Part shown: piece after piece, positions 8,763 through 17,719 of the stretch
Position numbering within the stretch: the stretch's first letter is position 1
Layout of the letters: each line of letters begins with the position of its first letter
Assembly: GCF_014681765.1 (NCBI RefSeq)
Contig: NZ_CP061498.1
Location: 1,116,001 to 1,180,000, forward strand
Direction: 5' to 3'
DNA: 64,000 bases
Origin: Roseicitreum antarcticum
Lineage (GTDB): Bacteria; Pseudomonadota; Alphaproteobacteria; Rhodobacterales; Rhodobacteraceae
Notes under the pieces: model-generated
Seen by the model: the letters and a program-made list of their open reading frames with translations, nothing else
Told to the model about the DNA's origin: nothing
Databases searched by the model: none
Program-made: the position numbers and the translations under genes

Positions 8763-10469
8763 ATGCCCACACAGATCTCACGCGCCACCTATGCCGATAT
8801 GTATGGCCCCACCACCGGTGATCGTGTGCGGCTGGGCGATACCGATCTGATCATCGAGGTGGAACGCGATTTCACCACCTACGGCGAAGAAGTAAAATTC
8901 GGCGGCGGCAAGGTCATCCGCGACGGCATGGGCCAGAGCCAGCGCACCCGCGCTGAAGGCATCGCCGATACGGTCATCACCAACGCGCTGATCGTTGACC
9001 ATACCGGAATCTACAAAGCGGATGTCGGGCTGCGCGACGGCATGATCGCGGCCATCGGCAAGGCGGGCAACCCCGACACCCAGCCGGGCGTGACCATCGT
9101 CATCGGCCCGGGCACCGAGATCATCGCCGCCGAGGGGCGTATCCTCACTGCAGGCGGGTTTGACAGCCATATCCACTTCATCTGTCCTCAGCAGATGGAG
9201 GATTCACTGCATTCAGGCGTCACCACCTGCATGGGCGGGGGTACCGGCCCTGCACATGGCACGCTGGCCACTACCTGCACCCCCGGGCCATGGCATACCG
9301 GACGGATGTTGCAGGCCTTCGACAGCGTGCCGATGAATATCGGGCTGGCGGGCAAGGGCAATGCCAGCCTTCCCGCCCCGCTGCGCGAACAGGTCGCGGG
9401 CGGGGCCTGCGCGCTGAAACTGCATGAGGATTGGGGCACCACGCCGGGCACCATCGACAACTGCCTGTCGGTGGCCGACGAGATGGATGTGCAGGTGATG
9501 ATCCATACCGACACGCTCAACGAATCCGGTTTTGTCGAACATACGCTGAAGGCGATGAAGGGCCGCACCATCCATGCCTTTCATACCGAGGGCGCAGGCG
9601 GCGGACATGCGCCTGACATCATCAAGGTCTGCGGGCAACCCAATGTCATCCCCTCGTCGACCAATCCCACGCGACCTTACACCGTCAACACGTTGGAAGA
9701 GCATCTGGACATGCTGATGGTCTGCCACCATCTGGACAAGTCGATCCCGGAAGACGTGGCCTTTGCTGAATCCCGCATCCGGCGCGAGACCATTGCTGCG
9801 GAAGACATTTTGCATGACCTCGGCGCATTTTCGATCATCGCGTCAGATAGCCAGGCCATGGGCCGTGTGGGCGAGGTCATCATCCGCACATGGCAGACCG
9901 CACACAAGATGCGTCAGCAGCGCGGGCGCTTGCCGGAAGAAACCGGCGAGAACGACAATTTCCGGGTGAAACGCTATATTGCGAAATACACCATAAACCC
10001 CGCAGTGGCTCAGGGCATCAGCGCGCACATCGGGTCCATCGAAGTTGGCAAGCGCGCCGATCTGGTGCTGTGGAAGCCTGCATTCTTTGGGGCAAAGCCC
10101 GAAATGGTGCTGATGGGCGGGTCTATCGTCTGCGCGCAGATGGGGGACCCCAACGGCTCTATCCCCGCGCAGCCGTTCTATACACGCCCCATGTTCGGCG
10201 CGATGGGCCGCGCGGTGCATCATTCGACCATCAGCTTTACCTCGGCAGCGGGGGTGGAGGCCGGACTTTACCAGACGCTGGGCCTGAACCGCCCGCTGGT
10301 CGCCGTCCAGAACACCCGAAACATCGGCAAAGCCGACATGCGGCTGAACGATTACTGCCCCCAGATCGAGGTTGACCCCGAAACCTATGAGGTACGCGCC
10401 GATGGTGTGTTGCTGACCTGCGAACCCGCCGAGACGCTGCCGCTGACGCAACGCTATTTCCTGTTCTGA
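8763..10469 (+). CDS. ureC: Urease alpha (catalytic) subunit UreC
   Basis: This 568-residue subunit carries the dinuclear nickel site. His136 and His138 (HIH) and the carbamylated Lys219 (ALKLHEDWG) bind nickel, as does His221. The [16 protein letters not shown] loop, the flap with His322/His323 (VCHHLDK) and the Asp in [12 protein letters not shown] complete the active site. All catalytic residues are present, so the enzyme should be active. ATG at 8763 is chosen because it gives the family N-terminus ([23 protein letters not shown]) and has AAGGGA upstream. Confidence 0.98.
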   Translation: MPTQISRATYADMYGPTTGDRVRLGDTDLIIEVERDFTTYGEEVKFGGGKVIRDGMGQSQRTRAEGIADTVITNALIVDHTGIYKADVGLRDGMIAAIGKAGNPDTQPGVTIVIGPGTEIIAAEGRILTAGGFDSHIHFICPQQMEDSLHSGVTTCMGGGTGPAHGTLATTCTPGPWHTGRMLQAFDSVPMNIGLAGKGNASLPAPLREQVAGGACALKLHEDWGTTPGTIDNCLSVADEMDVQVMIHTDTLNESGFVEHTLKAMKGRTIHAFHTEGAGGGHAPDIIKVCGQPNVIPSSTNPTRPYTVNTLEEHLDMLMVCHHLDKSIPEDVAFAESRIRRETIAAEDILHDLGAFSIIASDSQAMGRVGEVIIRTWQTAHKMRQQRGRLPEETGENDNFRVKRYIAKYTINPAVAQGISAHIGSIEVGKRADLVLWKPAFFGAKPEMVLMGGSIVCAQMGDPNGSIPAQPFYTRPMFGAMGRAVHHSTISFTSAAGVEAGLYQTLGLNRPLVAVQNTRNIGKADMRLNDYCPQIEVDPETYEVRADGVLLTCEPAETLPLTQRYFLF

Positions 10470-10596
10470 CGCCCCCTTGAGGCCCACGCCATGACCCAGA
10501 CGCAACCCGGACCCGACAATTCCGCAATAGATAAGTCAGCTAACATGCCCTATTCTATCAGCCATGGGGGGAAGCCACGATATTCAGAGGTTTCCA

Positions 10597-10821
10597 ATGG
10601 CATATATCACCAACAACACACAGGCAGCCCGTCCGGCATTTGGCGCGGTACGCGGCTTCTTCGCGAAAATCGGCCAGATGCTGGAGACTTATGCCGAAGT
10701 GCGCTCCAAAAGTGCGCTGATCGACTATCTTTACAACCTGTCCGACCCGGAACTGCACGCGTTGGGGATCACCCGCGATACGATTCCGCACGCGGTGTTC
10801 AACAACCGTCTGGGTCTCTGA
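10597..10821 (+). CDS. DUF1127 family small protein inside the urease operon
   Basis: This 74-residue protein ends in the DUF1127 pattern, LIDYLYNLSDPELHALGITRDTI. In alphaproteobacteria DUF1127 proteins are small, often basic, and some bind RNA in phosphate or stress regulation. ATG at 10597 is supported by CAGAGG upstream. It sits between ureC and ureE on the same strand, with 128 bp before and 34 bp after. No link between DUF1127 and nickel or urea is known to me. Confidence 0.75.
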   Translation: MAYITNNTQAARPAFGAVRGFFAKIGQMLETYAEVRSKSALIDYLYNLSDPELHALGITRDTIPHAVFNNRLGL

Positions 10822-10855
10822 CACGCCATCAAAACCTGGCGCAAGGGCGTCGTGC

Positions 10856-11518
10856 ATGACCACGCCCCGTAGCCACGGCCTGCTGCGCGCAGGCAATTAC
10901 ACCGAAGCCGCAGACACCGTGTGCTTGACCTATGACGCGCGCTTCATCCGGCGCAAGAAGCTGGTCAGCGATGGCGGCACGACGTTCCATGTCGATCTGG
11001 GTGAAACGGTCAGCCTGAACGACGGAGACGGCTTCACGCTGCAAGATGGACGGGTGATCCGGGTCGTCGCTGCCGAAGAACCGCTGTTGGAGATCACCGG
11101 GCCGGGCCTGCCGCGTCTGGCCTGGCACATCGGCAACCGTCACACGCCCTGCCAGATCGGGCCAGACCGGCTGCTGATCCGTGTGGACCATGTTCTGGAA
11201 CACATGCTGCGCGGGCTTGGCGCCGACATCTGTCCGGTGTCTGAGCCATTCCTGCCCGAGGGCGGCGCCTATGGCCATGGCCGCACGATGGGCCATTCGC
11301 ATGACGCAGAAGCGCACGCGGCTTCCGAGGGGCATGGGCACAGCCATGCCGAGGCGCACTCTCACAGCCACAACCATACTCATGGCGAAGCGCATGAGCA
11401 TGGGCATTCCCACGCCGAGGCACATTCGCACGCGGACGGACACGCCCAAAACGACGCGCACGACCATTCACAAGTCGACGCCCCCGTCCACAGTCACCCG
11501 CACCGCCACACTTCATGA
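10856..11518 (+). CDS. ureE: Urease nickel chaperone UreE with long His-rich tail
   Basis: UreE delivers nickel to the UreDFG-urease complex. Residues 1 to about 135 form the usual peptide-binding and metal-binding domains, with the conserved GNRHTPCQI and HVLEHMLRGLG segments. The last ~80 residues carry about 25 histidines in HSHSHNHTHGEAHEHGHSH-like runs, a nickel store comparable to but longer than the classic Klebsiella tail. The end overlaps ureF by 4 bp. Confidence 0.95.
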   Translation: MTTPRSHGLLRAGNYTEAADTVCLTYDARFIRRKKLVSDGGTTFHVDLGETVSLNDGDGFTLQDGRVIRVVAAEEPLLEITGPGLPRLAWHIGNRHTPCQIGPDRLLIRVDHVLEHMLRGLGADICPVSEPFLPEGGAYGHGRTMGHSHDAEAHAASEGHGHSHAEAHSHSHNHTHGEAHEHGHSHAEAHSHADGHAQNDAHDHSQVDAPVHSHPHRHTS

Positions 11519-12336
11519 ATCGCCTTGCCGCTGATCTGTCGGATGCGCCCGTGTCGGGCGAGGCGGCGCGCGAAAACCGCGCGGAGGCGCCCATCGCGGG
11601 CAGAAATTCCCATGCGCCCGCTGCGGGCGATCCCACCCGAACGCCCGTGTCGGGCCCCCTCCCCCGCACGCCCGTGTCGGGCGATCCAGCCACCGCCAGC
11701 GAGGATCTGCTACGCCTCGTGCAATGGCTCTCGCCCGCCTTTCCGCTGGGCAGTTTTGCCTATTCACACGGGCTGGAATGGGCGATTTCCGCCGGGGATG
11801 TGACCGACCCGACCAGCCTGTCGGGTTGGCTGTCGGATCTGTTGCGCCACGGCACAGGGCGCAACGATGCCATCCTCTGCGTCCACGCCCTGCGCTCCAC
11901 CGACAGCGCCCTGCCCGGCCTTGGCGAACTGGCGATGGCCACCGCCACCTGCCGCGAGCGCGCGCAAGAGACCCTGGCCCAAGGACAGGCCTTCTGCCGC
12001 ACGCTGGCGGCCATCGGTGGGCCAGCCTTGCCCACCACCCTGCCCCTGCCCGTAGCACTGGGTGCTGCGGCGCGCGGCATGGCGTTGCCGCCCGATACCA
12101 TCGTGACGCAGATGCTGCATGCCTTCACCAGCAATCTGGTGACGGTCGCCGTGCGCTTCGTCCCCCTTGGCCAGACCGATGGGCAGCGCGTGCTGTCGGG
12201 ACTGCACCCGACCGTGCTGGATGTCGCGGCCGAGGCCACCCACTTCACGCTCGACGACTTGGGGGGCGCCTTTCTGCGCGGCGATCTGGCGGCGATCCAC
12301 CACGAAACCATGGAAACGAGGATTTTTCAGACATGA
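11515..12336 (+). CDS. ureF: Urease accessory protein UreF with repeat-bearing N-terminal extension
   Basis: UreF joins UreD and UreG in the GTP-dependent maturation complex. The conserved domain starts near residue 62 ([28 protein letters not shown]) and runs to the end. Before it lie about 60 low-complexity residues built from variants of APVSG, APIAG, APAAG and TPVSG, encoded by a hairpin array. The start overlaps the ureE stop and no in-frame ATG lies nearer the domain. The extension should therefore be translated unless a GTG or CTG is used. Confidence 0.93.
   Translation: MNRLAADLSDAPVSGEAARENRAEAPIAGRNSHAPAAGDPTRTPVSGPLPRTPVSGDPATASEDLLRLVQWLSPAFPLGSFAYSHGLEWAISAGDVTDPTSLSGWLSDLLRHGTGRNDAILCVHALRSTDSALPGLGELAMATATCRERAQETLAQGQAFCRTLAAIGGPALPTTLPLPVALGAAARGMALPPDTIVTQMLHAFTSNLVTVAVRFVPLGQTDGQRVLSGLHPTVLDVAAEATHFTLDDLGGAFLRGDLAAIHHETMETRIFQT
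11546..11683 (+). repeat. Array of five short hairpin repeats inside ureF
   Basis: Four copies of CGCCCG-NNN-CGGGC(G/C) lie at 11546-11560, 11615-11629, 11642-11656 and 11669-11683. A weaker related copy, GCCC-ATCGC-GGGC, lies at 11589-11601. Each unit is in the same reading phase and encodes Pro-Val/Ala-Ser/Ala-Gly. Confidence 0.85.
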
Positions 12337-12947
12337 CCAGCCCCAACGGCCCCCTGCGCATCGGCATCGGCGGCCCTGTCGGCGTCGGCAAGACCACGCT
12401 GACCGAAAAGCTGTGCGTGGCGCTACGCGACCGTTTCTCGGTCGCAGTTATCACCAATGACATCTACACGCGCGAGGATGCAGAGTTTCTGATGCGCGCT
12501 CAGGCCCTGCCGATGGACCGTATCCGCGGGGTCGAGACCGGCGGTTGCCCGCATACCGCGATCCGCGAGGATGCCAGCATCAACCTTGCCGCCGTGGCAG
12601 ACCTCAACGCCGCCTTCCCCGATCTAGACATCATTTTCATCGAGTCGGGCGGCGACAATCTGGCCGCGACCTTCTCGCCCGAATTGGCGGACCTGACGAT
12701 CTATCTGATCGACACCGCCGCCGGGCAGGACATTCCACGCAAGAAGGGGCCGGGCGTTACGCGGTCGGATATTCTGGTCATCAACAAGACCGATCTGGCG
12801 CCGCATGTGGGCGTCGACCCCAAGTTGCTGCATTCCGACGCGTTGGCGGCACGCGGTGCGCTGCCCTTCGTGATGGCATCGTTGCGGCATGGGCAGGGTA
12901 TCGACCAGATCGTCGAATTGATCGTCGATCTTGGCGGGCTGGATTGA
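12333..12947 (+). CDS. ureG: Urease accessory GTPase UreG
   Basis: This 204-residue SIMIBI GTPase powers nickel insertion. It has the P-loop [11 protein letters not shown], the [16 protein letters not shown] metal-site block including Cys-Pro-His, the ESGGDNLAA switch, and the NKTDL guanine-specificity motif. The ATG at 12333 overlaps the ureF stop by 4 bp. It is the last recognisable gene of the urease operon; no urea or nickel transporter follows. Confidence 0.98.
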   Translation: MTSPNGPLRIGIGGPVGVGKTTLTEKLCVALRDRFSVAVITNDIYTREDAEFLMRAQALPMDRIRGVETGGCPHTAIREDASINLAAVADLNAAFPDLDIIFIESGGDNLAATFSPELADLTIYLIDTAAGQDIPRKKGPGVTRSDILVINKTDLAPHVGVDPKLLHSDALAARGALPFVMASLRHGQGIDQIVELIVDLGGLD

Positions 12948-13297
12948 GGGCGGGGCCGGCATGCGTCCGGGCACCACAGACCAAACGGGCCCCAATGCCC
13001 GAATAGGGCATGAACCCGTCCTTGCACTCCGGTTGTTCAGCCTTGAGGCTGGCAAATGATATTTATGCGCTTTGTGTCGCCAAGGCTGCAAGATGCCCTG
13101 TCCAAGTTCCGGTTGGCGGCTCGACGCCGCCCGACGGGCAGGCATTGGCGCCTGTGATGCTGGCTGGCACCACCTTTGTGCAGCATTGTCGGCACGGGCG
13201 GGGACGCGCGGTGCTTGTGCTGATCCGCCCGTGCACGACCGCCGTTCAAGGTTCTGTCGGCAATATTGTCCCACCACGACAATGTTCAGTTCACCGC
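12948..13297. other. Intergenic spacer with four successive stem-loops
   Basis: No protein gene is convincing in these 350 bp. Four hairpins are visible. The first is ATGCCC-GAATA-GGGCAT (12995-13011) with outer ACGGG/CCCGT pairing. The second is GGCGGC-TCGAC-GCCGCC (13115-13131). The third is a 10-bp stem GCACGGGCGG/CCGCCCGTGC with a 23-nt loop (13192-13234). The last is ATTGTC/GACAAT (13265-13283). They may terminate the urease transcript or belong to a structured RNA. Confidence 0.5.
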
Positions 13298-13340
13298 ACA
13301 AAAGCAAAAAGGGGCGCACCTTGGCAATCCGGTGCGCCCC
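13298..13340 (-). terminator. Terminator of the TRAP transporter operon
   Basis: A 10-bp perfect stem (GGGGCGCACC / GGTGCGCCCC) with a 10-nt loop is followed on the minus strand by TTTTTGCTTTTGT. It lies 24 bp after the stop of the TRAP receptor gene. This is a standard Rho-independent terminator. Confidence 0.9.
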
Positions 13341-13364
13341 GGTATTCAGGTCCGGCGCGAAGGC

Positions 13365-14432
13365 TTAGCCACGCCCTGCCAGATAGCGCTGATCGAAGGC
13401 GGCGCTGTAGGGGATTGCCTGCGCGCTGAAAACCTCGATGCTTTCCAGAACGCGGGCGGCATCGGCGCTGGCGCTGCGCTGTTCTTCACGCACCTCATCC
13501 CAGGCGGTGCGCATCGCGGCGACCACAGGGTCGGGGAAGGCCAGGAATTCAACGCCTTCCGACGCCATCGTCGCCATGGCCGTGACGTTGAAATAGTCGA
13601 ACTGCGCCTGCGTCTCCATCGCGGATTGCAGCGATGCCGCCCTGCAAATGGCTTGCAGATCGGCAGGGAGCTCAGCCCAGGCGTCTTTGTTGAACACCAC
13701 CGCCAGTGCAGCCGAAGGCTCGGCAAAAGCCGGCGTGTAGCATAGGTTGGTGATGCGTTGCAGGCCGAAGGCCTGATCCAACAGCGGGCCAACCCATTCC
13801 GCTGCATCCAGCGCCCCCGATTGCAGCGCCTGAAAGATCTCGGTCGCGGGCATCAGAACGGCGTTCACACCCAGCTTGCGCATCATCTCGCCGCCCAGCC
13901 CGGCGATGCGCATGTTCAGGCCTTGCAGATCCTCCAGCCCTTCGATGCGCGACTTGAACCAGCCGCCGGACTGCACACCCGAGTTGCCCGAATAGATCGG
14001 CAACAGGTTACGTTCGGCATAGATGTCGTCCCAGATCTCCTGCCCGCCGCCCCAACGCAACCAGGCGTAATGCTCGGTAGAGGTCAGGCCGAAGGGCACG
14101 CCGGTGAACCAATGCAGCGCGGCGCTTTTTGAGGCGGCATAATAGGGCGTGTTATGGCCGATGGGCACGTTGCCCTGCTGCACGGCGTCTTCGACGGCGA
14201 AGGGCGGCACCAGTTCACCAGCGCCGTAAACCGTCAGTTGCATGCGCCCGTCCGACATCTGGCCAACCAGCTCTGCAAAGCGCGTCACGTTGGTGCCGAC
14301 CCCGGGGGCGGCCTTTGGGAAGCATGACGGCATGTCCCATTGCACGACGCCCTGCGCGACGGCAGGGCTGGCAAGGGTTGCGGCGGCGGCGGTCAGGCCC
14401 GCGCCACTGGCAAGGAATGTTCTGCGTTTCAT
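13365..14432 (-). CDS. TRAP transporter substrate-binding protein (DctP/TakP-like)
   Basis: This 355-residue periplasmic receptor feeds the DctQM permease. It starts with a twin-arginine-like signal (MKRRTFLASGAGLTAAAATLASPAVAQ). It has the DctP fold signatures MRIAGLGGEMMRKLGVNAV and ALQSGALDAAEWVGPLLDQAFGL. The pattern resembles the TakP group, whose members bind 2-oxoacids, lactate or similar organic acids with a metal ion. ATG at 14432 is fixed by a strong GGAGGAGAG upstream. Substrate is inferred only at the group level. Confidence 0.88.
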   Translation of the reverse strand: MKRRTFLASGAGLTAAAATLASPAVAQGVVQWDMPSCFPKAAPGVGTNVTRFAELVGQMSDGRMQLTVYGAGELVPPFAVEDAVQQGNVPIGHNTPYYAASKSAALHWFTGVPFGLTSTEHYAWLRWGGGQEIWDDIYAERNLLPIYSGNSGVQSGGWFKSRIEGLEDLQGLNMRIAGLGGEMMRKLGVNAVLMPATEIFQALQSGALDAAEWVGPLLDQAFGLQRITNLCYTPAFAEPSAALAVVFNKDAWAELPADLQAICRAASLQSAMETQAQFDYFNVTAMATMASEGVEFLAFPDPVVAAMRTAWDEVREEQRSASADAARVLESIEVFSAQAIPYSAAFDQRYLAGRG

Positions 14433-14455
14433 TGGTTGTTCTCTCCTCCGTTGGG

Positions 14456-15997
14456 TCAGTTCAGAATCAGGTCGGGCAGCCAGGTCGCGATGGATGGTAC
14501 CGCGATCAGAATCACCAGCGCCAGAAGTTGCAGCATGACAAACGGGAACACACCGCGATAGATCTGCGCGGTACTGATCGTGCGGGGCGCGACGGATCGG
14601 TAGTAGAACAGCGCGAATCCGAAAGGTGGCGTCAGAAAGCTGGTTTGAAGGTTCATCGCCAGCAGCACCGCGAACCACACGGGCGAGATGTCGCCGCCCA
14701 GCACCGCAGGCCCCAGGAGCGGCACGACAATATAGATGATCTCGACGGCCTCCAAGATGAAGCCCAGCACGAAGACCACCGCCATGACCAGCAAAAGGGC
14801 ACCCAGCTGCCCGCCCGGCAGGCCCGCCATCAGCGCGCTGACCGTCCGGTCACCGCCAAAGCCGCGAAATACGAGGGCAAGCATCGAGGCCGCGATGACG
14901 ATGCCAAACACCATACCGGATATGCGCATCGTCTCCATCAGCGCGCCTTGCAACATCCGGCCCTGCCACAGCCGGGCGGCCGCGACCACAACCCCCAAAG
15001 CGATCAGCACGGCGGCACCAATCGCGAGCAGCCCCGCCACGCTGTCATGCGTCGCGCGGTCGAAGCCTGCGATGCGCAGGCCCACCAGCGCGAAGGCCGA
15101 GAGCCCCGCAATAGCGATCAGCACGCGCGCGGGCATGCGGGCCGCGCCCGAGAACGCCGCCATCAGCAGCGCCCCGACCGCGCCCAGCCCCGCCGCCTCG
15201 GTTGCCGTGGCGATCCCCCCGAGGATGGAGCCGAGGACGGCAAGGATCAGCAGCATCGGCGGCAGGAAGGTAAACACCACCTCGCGCAGCGGGACCCGGG
15301 CCGCACGCGGCGCGACATGCCCCTTGGCCGGGCGCAGGGTAAAAAGAAGCCACAGCGCATAAAGCCCCACCAGCATCAGCCCCGGCATCAGCGCGCCCGC
15401 GAACAGATCAGCGACAGACACCGGCTGCGGCGCGAAATTACCCGCGCGTTGCTGCGCCTCCAGATAGGTATTGCCGATCTGGTCGCCCAGAAGGACCAGC
15501 ACGATCGACGGCGGGATGATCTGCCCCAGCGTCCCCGAGGCGCAGATCAGCCCGCTGGCCTGCTGCTTGCTGATCCCCGCCTCCAGCATCGGGCGCAGGC
15601 TGATGAGCACCAGCATGACCACCGTCGCGCCAATGATCCCGGTAGACGCCGCGATGACCGCGCTGAACAGCAGCACCGCCACCGCCATCCCGCGCGGGCT
15701 ACCGCCCAGCATGCGCGCCAGCACGCGCAGCATACGCTCGGCCAGTTGCGCGCGCTCCAGAAGCACGCCCATCAGTACGAACAACGGCACTGCCATCAGC
15801 AGCGTATTCGTCATCACCCCCCAGACGCGTGCGGGAAACAAGCTGAGGAAGCTGGCGTTGAACAGGTCGAACTGCACCGCGATCACCGCTGTGACCAGCG
15901 GCACGCCCGCAATGGCCAGCATGGCGGGAATACCGCTAAGGATCCCGGCGAACAGCGCGACGAACATCGCCACGAGGATCATTTCCTGCGGGCTCAT
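14456..15997 (-). CDS. dctM: TRAP transporter large permease DctM
   Basis: This 513-residue membrane protein has about a dozen hydrophobic segments and the DctM motifs PLFVLMGVLLERA, ASTGIIGATVVML and CASGTLGQIIPPSIVLVLLGD. It forms the sodium-dependent transport channel. It is a little longer than many DctM proteins because of a central insertion of extra membrane segments, as in the mannitol/chloroaromatic-type TRAP permeases that pair with TakP-like receptors. Its start overlaps dctQ by 4 bp. Confidence 0.93.
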   Translation of the reverse strand: MSPQEMILVAMFVALFAGILSGIPAMLAIAGVPLVTAVIAVQFDLFNASFLSLFPARVWGVMTNTLLMAVPLFVLMGVLLERAQLAERMLRVLARMLGGSPRGMAVAVLLFSAVIAASTGIIGATVVMLVLISLRPMLEAGISKQQASGLICASGTLGQIIPPSIVLVLLGDQIGNTYLEAQQRAGNFAPQPVSVADLFAGALMPGLMLVGLYALWLLFTLRPAKGHVAPRAARVPLREVVFTFLPPMLLILAVLGSILGGIATATEAAGLGAVGALLMAAFSGAARMPARVLIAIAGLSAFALVGLRIAGFDRATHDSVAGLLAIGAAVLIALGVVVAAARLWQGRMLQGALMETMRISGMVFGIVIAASMLALVFRGFGGDRTVSALMAGLPGGQLGALLLVMAVVFVLGFILEAVEIIYIVVPLLGPAVLGGDISPVWFAVLLAMNLQTSFLTPPFGFALFYYRSVAPRTISTAQIYRGVFPFVMLQLLALVILIAVPSIATWLPDLILN

Positions 15998-16581
15998 GAT
16001 GCGGCCCCATCGCGGTGGAGGGCGTCGCGATCATCCGGGCGCTCCGGGACGGGGACAAAAGTTTCAGGTGGGCCGACCTCGGGCGCGTCGGCCACAGGCG
16101 TCGGCGGGTTGAGCACCACGGCGACGCCTTGCCAGATCATCATTACTGACGCCAAAGGCAGCACGGACTTTACCAGCCACAGCCCGCCCAGGCCCCCGGG
16201 TGTTACGGCCCCTTCGCGGATAGACCAGCTATAGGTCAGATCGTTCCACCCCGCCCAGATGACCAACCCGAAAAGTGGGATCAGGAACAATACCAGCGCC
16301 ACCGCATCCGCGCCGCGCAAATAGCCGGGCGACAGCCGCTCGGACAGGACCTCGACGCGGACATGGCCGCCGCGCGCAAGGCAGACCGGCACACTGGTGA
16401 TGACCAGTACCGCAAAAGCATACGCCGCAAGGTCCTGCATCTTGATTGACCCGGTGCCAAAGCCATAGCGCAGCACCACATTGACCAGCACCATCACCAC
16501 CAGTACCAAAGCTGCGCTGCCGCACGCGATCACGGCGGCGCGGTCCAGGATACGGCTGATCTTCAGGAAAAGGGCGGTCAT
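15994..16581 (-). CDS. dctQ: TRAP transporter small permease DctQ
   Basis: This 195-residue protein has four membrane segments, with the DctQ-type VVMVLVNVVLRYGFG and VPVCLARGGHVRVEVLSERLSP blocks. It is the first gene of the dctQMP-type operon. ATG at 16581 is chosen because the family starts just before its first membrane helix; the longer frame to 16701 adds unconserved Arg/Pro-rich sequence. The C-terminal ~25 residues are Pro/Glu/Asp-rich. Confidence 0.9.
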   Translation of the reverse strand: MTALFLKISRILDRAAVIACGSAALVLVVMVLVNVVLRYGFGTGSIKMQDLAAYAFAVLVITSVPVCLARGGHVRVEVLSERLSPGYLRGADAVALVLFLIPLFGLVIWAGWNDLTYSWSIREGAVTPGGLGGLWLVKSVLPLASVMMIWQGVAVVLNPPTPVADAPEVGPPETFVPVPERPDDRDALHRDGAAS

Positions 16582-17137
16582 CCATGCTCCGTCGCGGTAA
16601 GGGGGACTGAACCCTCTGCGCAAGGCGGGGTCAAGCGGATTTGGGCAAGGCAGCAACGCCCGCCACGCGACGCCATAGCGGATTTGACCCTGCGGATGCA
16701 ATGCGCGACGGAGGGTACGAACGCAGCGCGTTCAGGCCACGGGCGAGGGTGGAAGAGCAAGGCGGCACCCTGATGTGGGTGCGGTGCCATCTGCGCGACA
16801 AGACGATGGGCCTGGCAGGGCGCCCCACAAAGGACGCGCCGGGAGAGATAGCAGGCGCTGCCAATGCGTCCGGCTCAACCAGCGGACAACCAGAGGCGCG
16901 CGCAGGCCCCCCCCTGCGCGGAAGGGAACCCGGGCAAGGCGTACGGAACCCATACCCAGTTCCCGTCCCCCCCCTCAACGCCCGTAAACCGTTTACAGCA
17001 CGCGCCGGATGCGCGATAACGCAGCGAATATGTGTATGGGCCGGACGGGGGGCGCGGCGGGGACTACGACCCCCGGCCCTCAGTCAATTCATCTCGATGA
17101 AACGCCTGAACCAAGGCCAGAACGAAGGGTGCCAGAC
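16582..17137. other. 556-bp intergenic region between dctQ and trpG
   Basis: No protein-coding frame here looks real. GGGTCAA near 16629 and TTGACCC near 16687 form an inverted repeat, with GCGGATTTG as a direct repeat beside them. The promoters of the divergent TRAP and trp operons should lie here. No trpE and no Trp-codon-rich leader peptide is visible. Confidence 0.45.
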
Positions 17138-17719
17138 GTGCTGCTGCTGATAGATAATTACGACAGTTTCACCTATAATCTGGTGCATTATCTGGGCGAG
17201 CTGGGGGCGGATGTCAAAGTCCACCGCAACGACGCGCTGGATGTGCAGGCAGCGATGGCGCTGCGGCCTTCGGCCATCCTGCTGTCGCCCGGGCCGTGCG
17301 ATCCTGATGCGGCGGGCATCTGCCTGCCGCTTACGCTGGCCGCAGCCGAAACGGGCACGCCGCTTCTGGGTGTGTGCCTTGGGCATCAGACCATCGGGCA
17401 GGCCTTTGGCGGCAAGGTGGTGCGTGCGCCCGACATCGTGCATGGCAAGATGGGGGCGATCCATCACAACGGTGCGGGGGTCTTCGCGGGCCTCCCGTCG
17501 CCCTTCGCTGCCACACGCTATCACAGCCTGATCGTCGACCGCACCACGCTGCCCGATTGTCTGGAGGTCACCGGCTGGCTGGAGGATGGCACCATCATGG
17601 GCTTGCGCCACCGCGAATTGCCGATCGAGGGCGTGCAGTTCCACCCCGAATCCATCCGGTCCGAGCACGGGCACCAGATGTTGCAGAACTTCCTGACCCT
17701 CGCGAAGGCCCCCGCATGA
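17138..17719 (+). CDS. trpG: Anthranilate synthase component II (glutamine amidotransferase) TrpG
   Basis: TrpG supplies ammonia from glutamine to TrpE for anthranilate formation. The 193-residue class I amidotransferase has the start [18 protein letters not shown], the nucleophile motif [15 protein letters not shown] and the His-Glu pair in VQFHPESI. The start is GTG at 17138, preceded by GAAGGG. It overlaps trpD by 4 bp. Some such proteins also serve as PabA for folate synthesis. trpE is not adjacent. Confidence 0.94.
   Translation: MLLLIDNYDSFTYNLVHYLGELGADVKVHRNDALDVQAAMALRPSAILLSPGPCDPDAAGICLPLTLAAAETGTPLLGVCLGHQTIGQAFGGKVVRAPDIVHGKMGAIHHNGAGVFAGLPSPFAATRYHSLIVDRTTLPDCLEVTGWLEDGTIMGLRHRELPIEGVQFHPESIRSEHGHQMLQNFLTLAKAPA

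Noticed and set aside
13090-13140. A possible tRNA-like fold after the urease operon
   Set aside because: Stem-loops are present but no T-loop GTTCGANTC, no anticodon arm of proper size and no acceptor stem could be matched.
14129-16234. A 701-codon open frame on the plus strand
   Set aside because: It runs antisense to the TRAP permease genes and its product is dominated by His, Gln, Arg and Asp, as expected from the reverse strand of hydrophobic codons.
16641-17150. A 169-codon frame before trpG as a gene or trp leader
   Set aside because: It has no Trp codon cluster, no attenuator hairpin pair and no conserved sequence.
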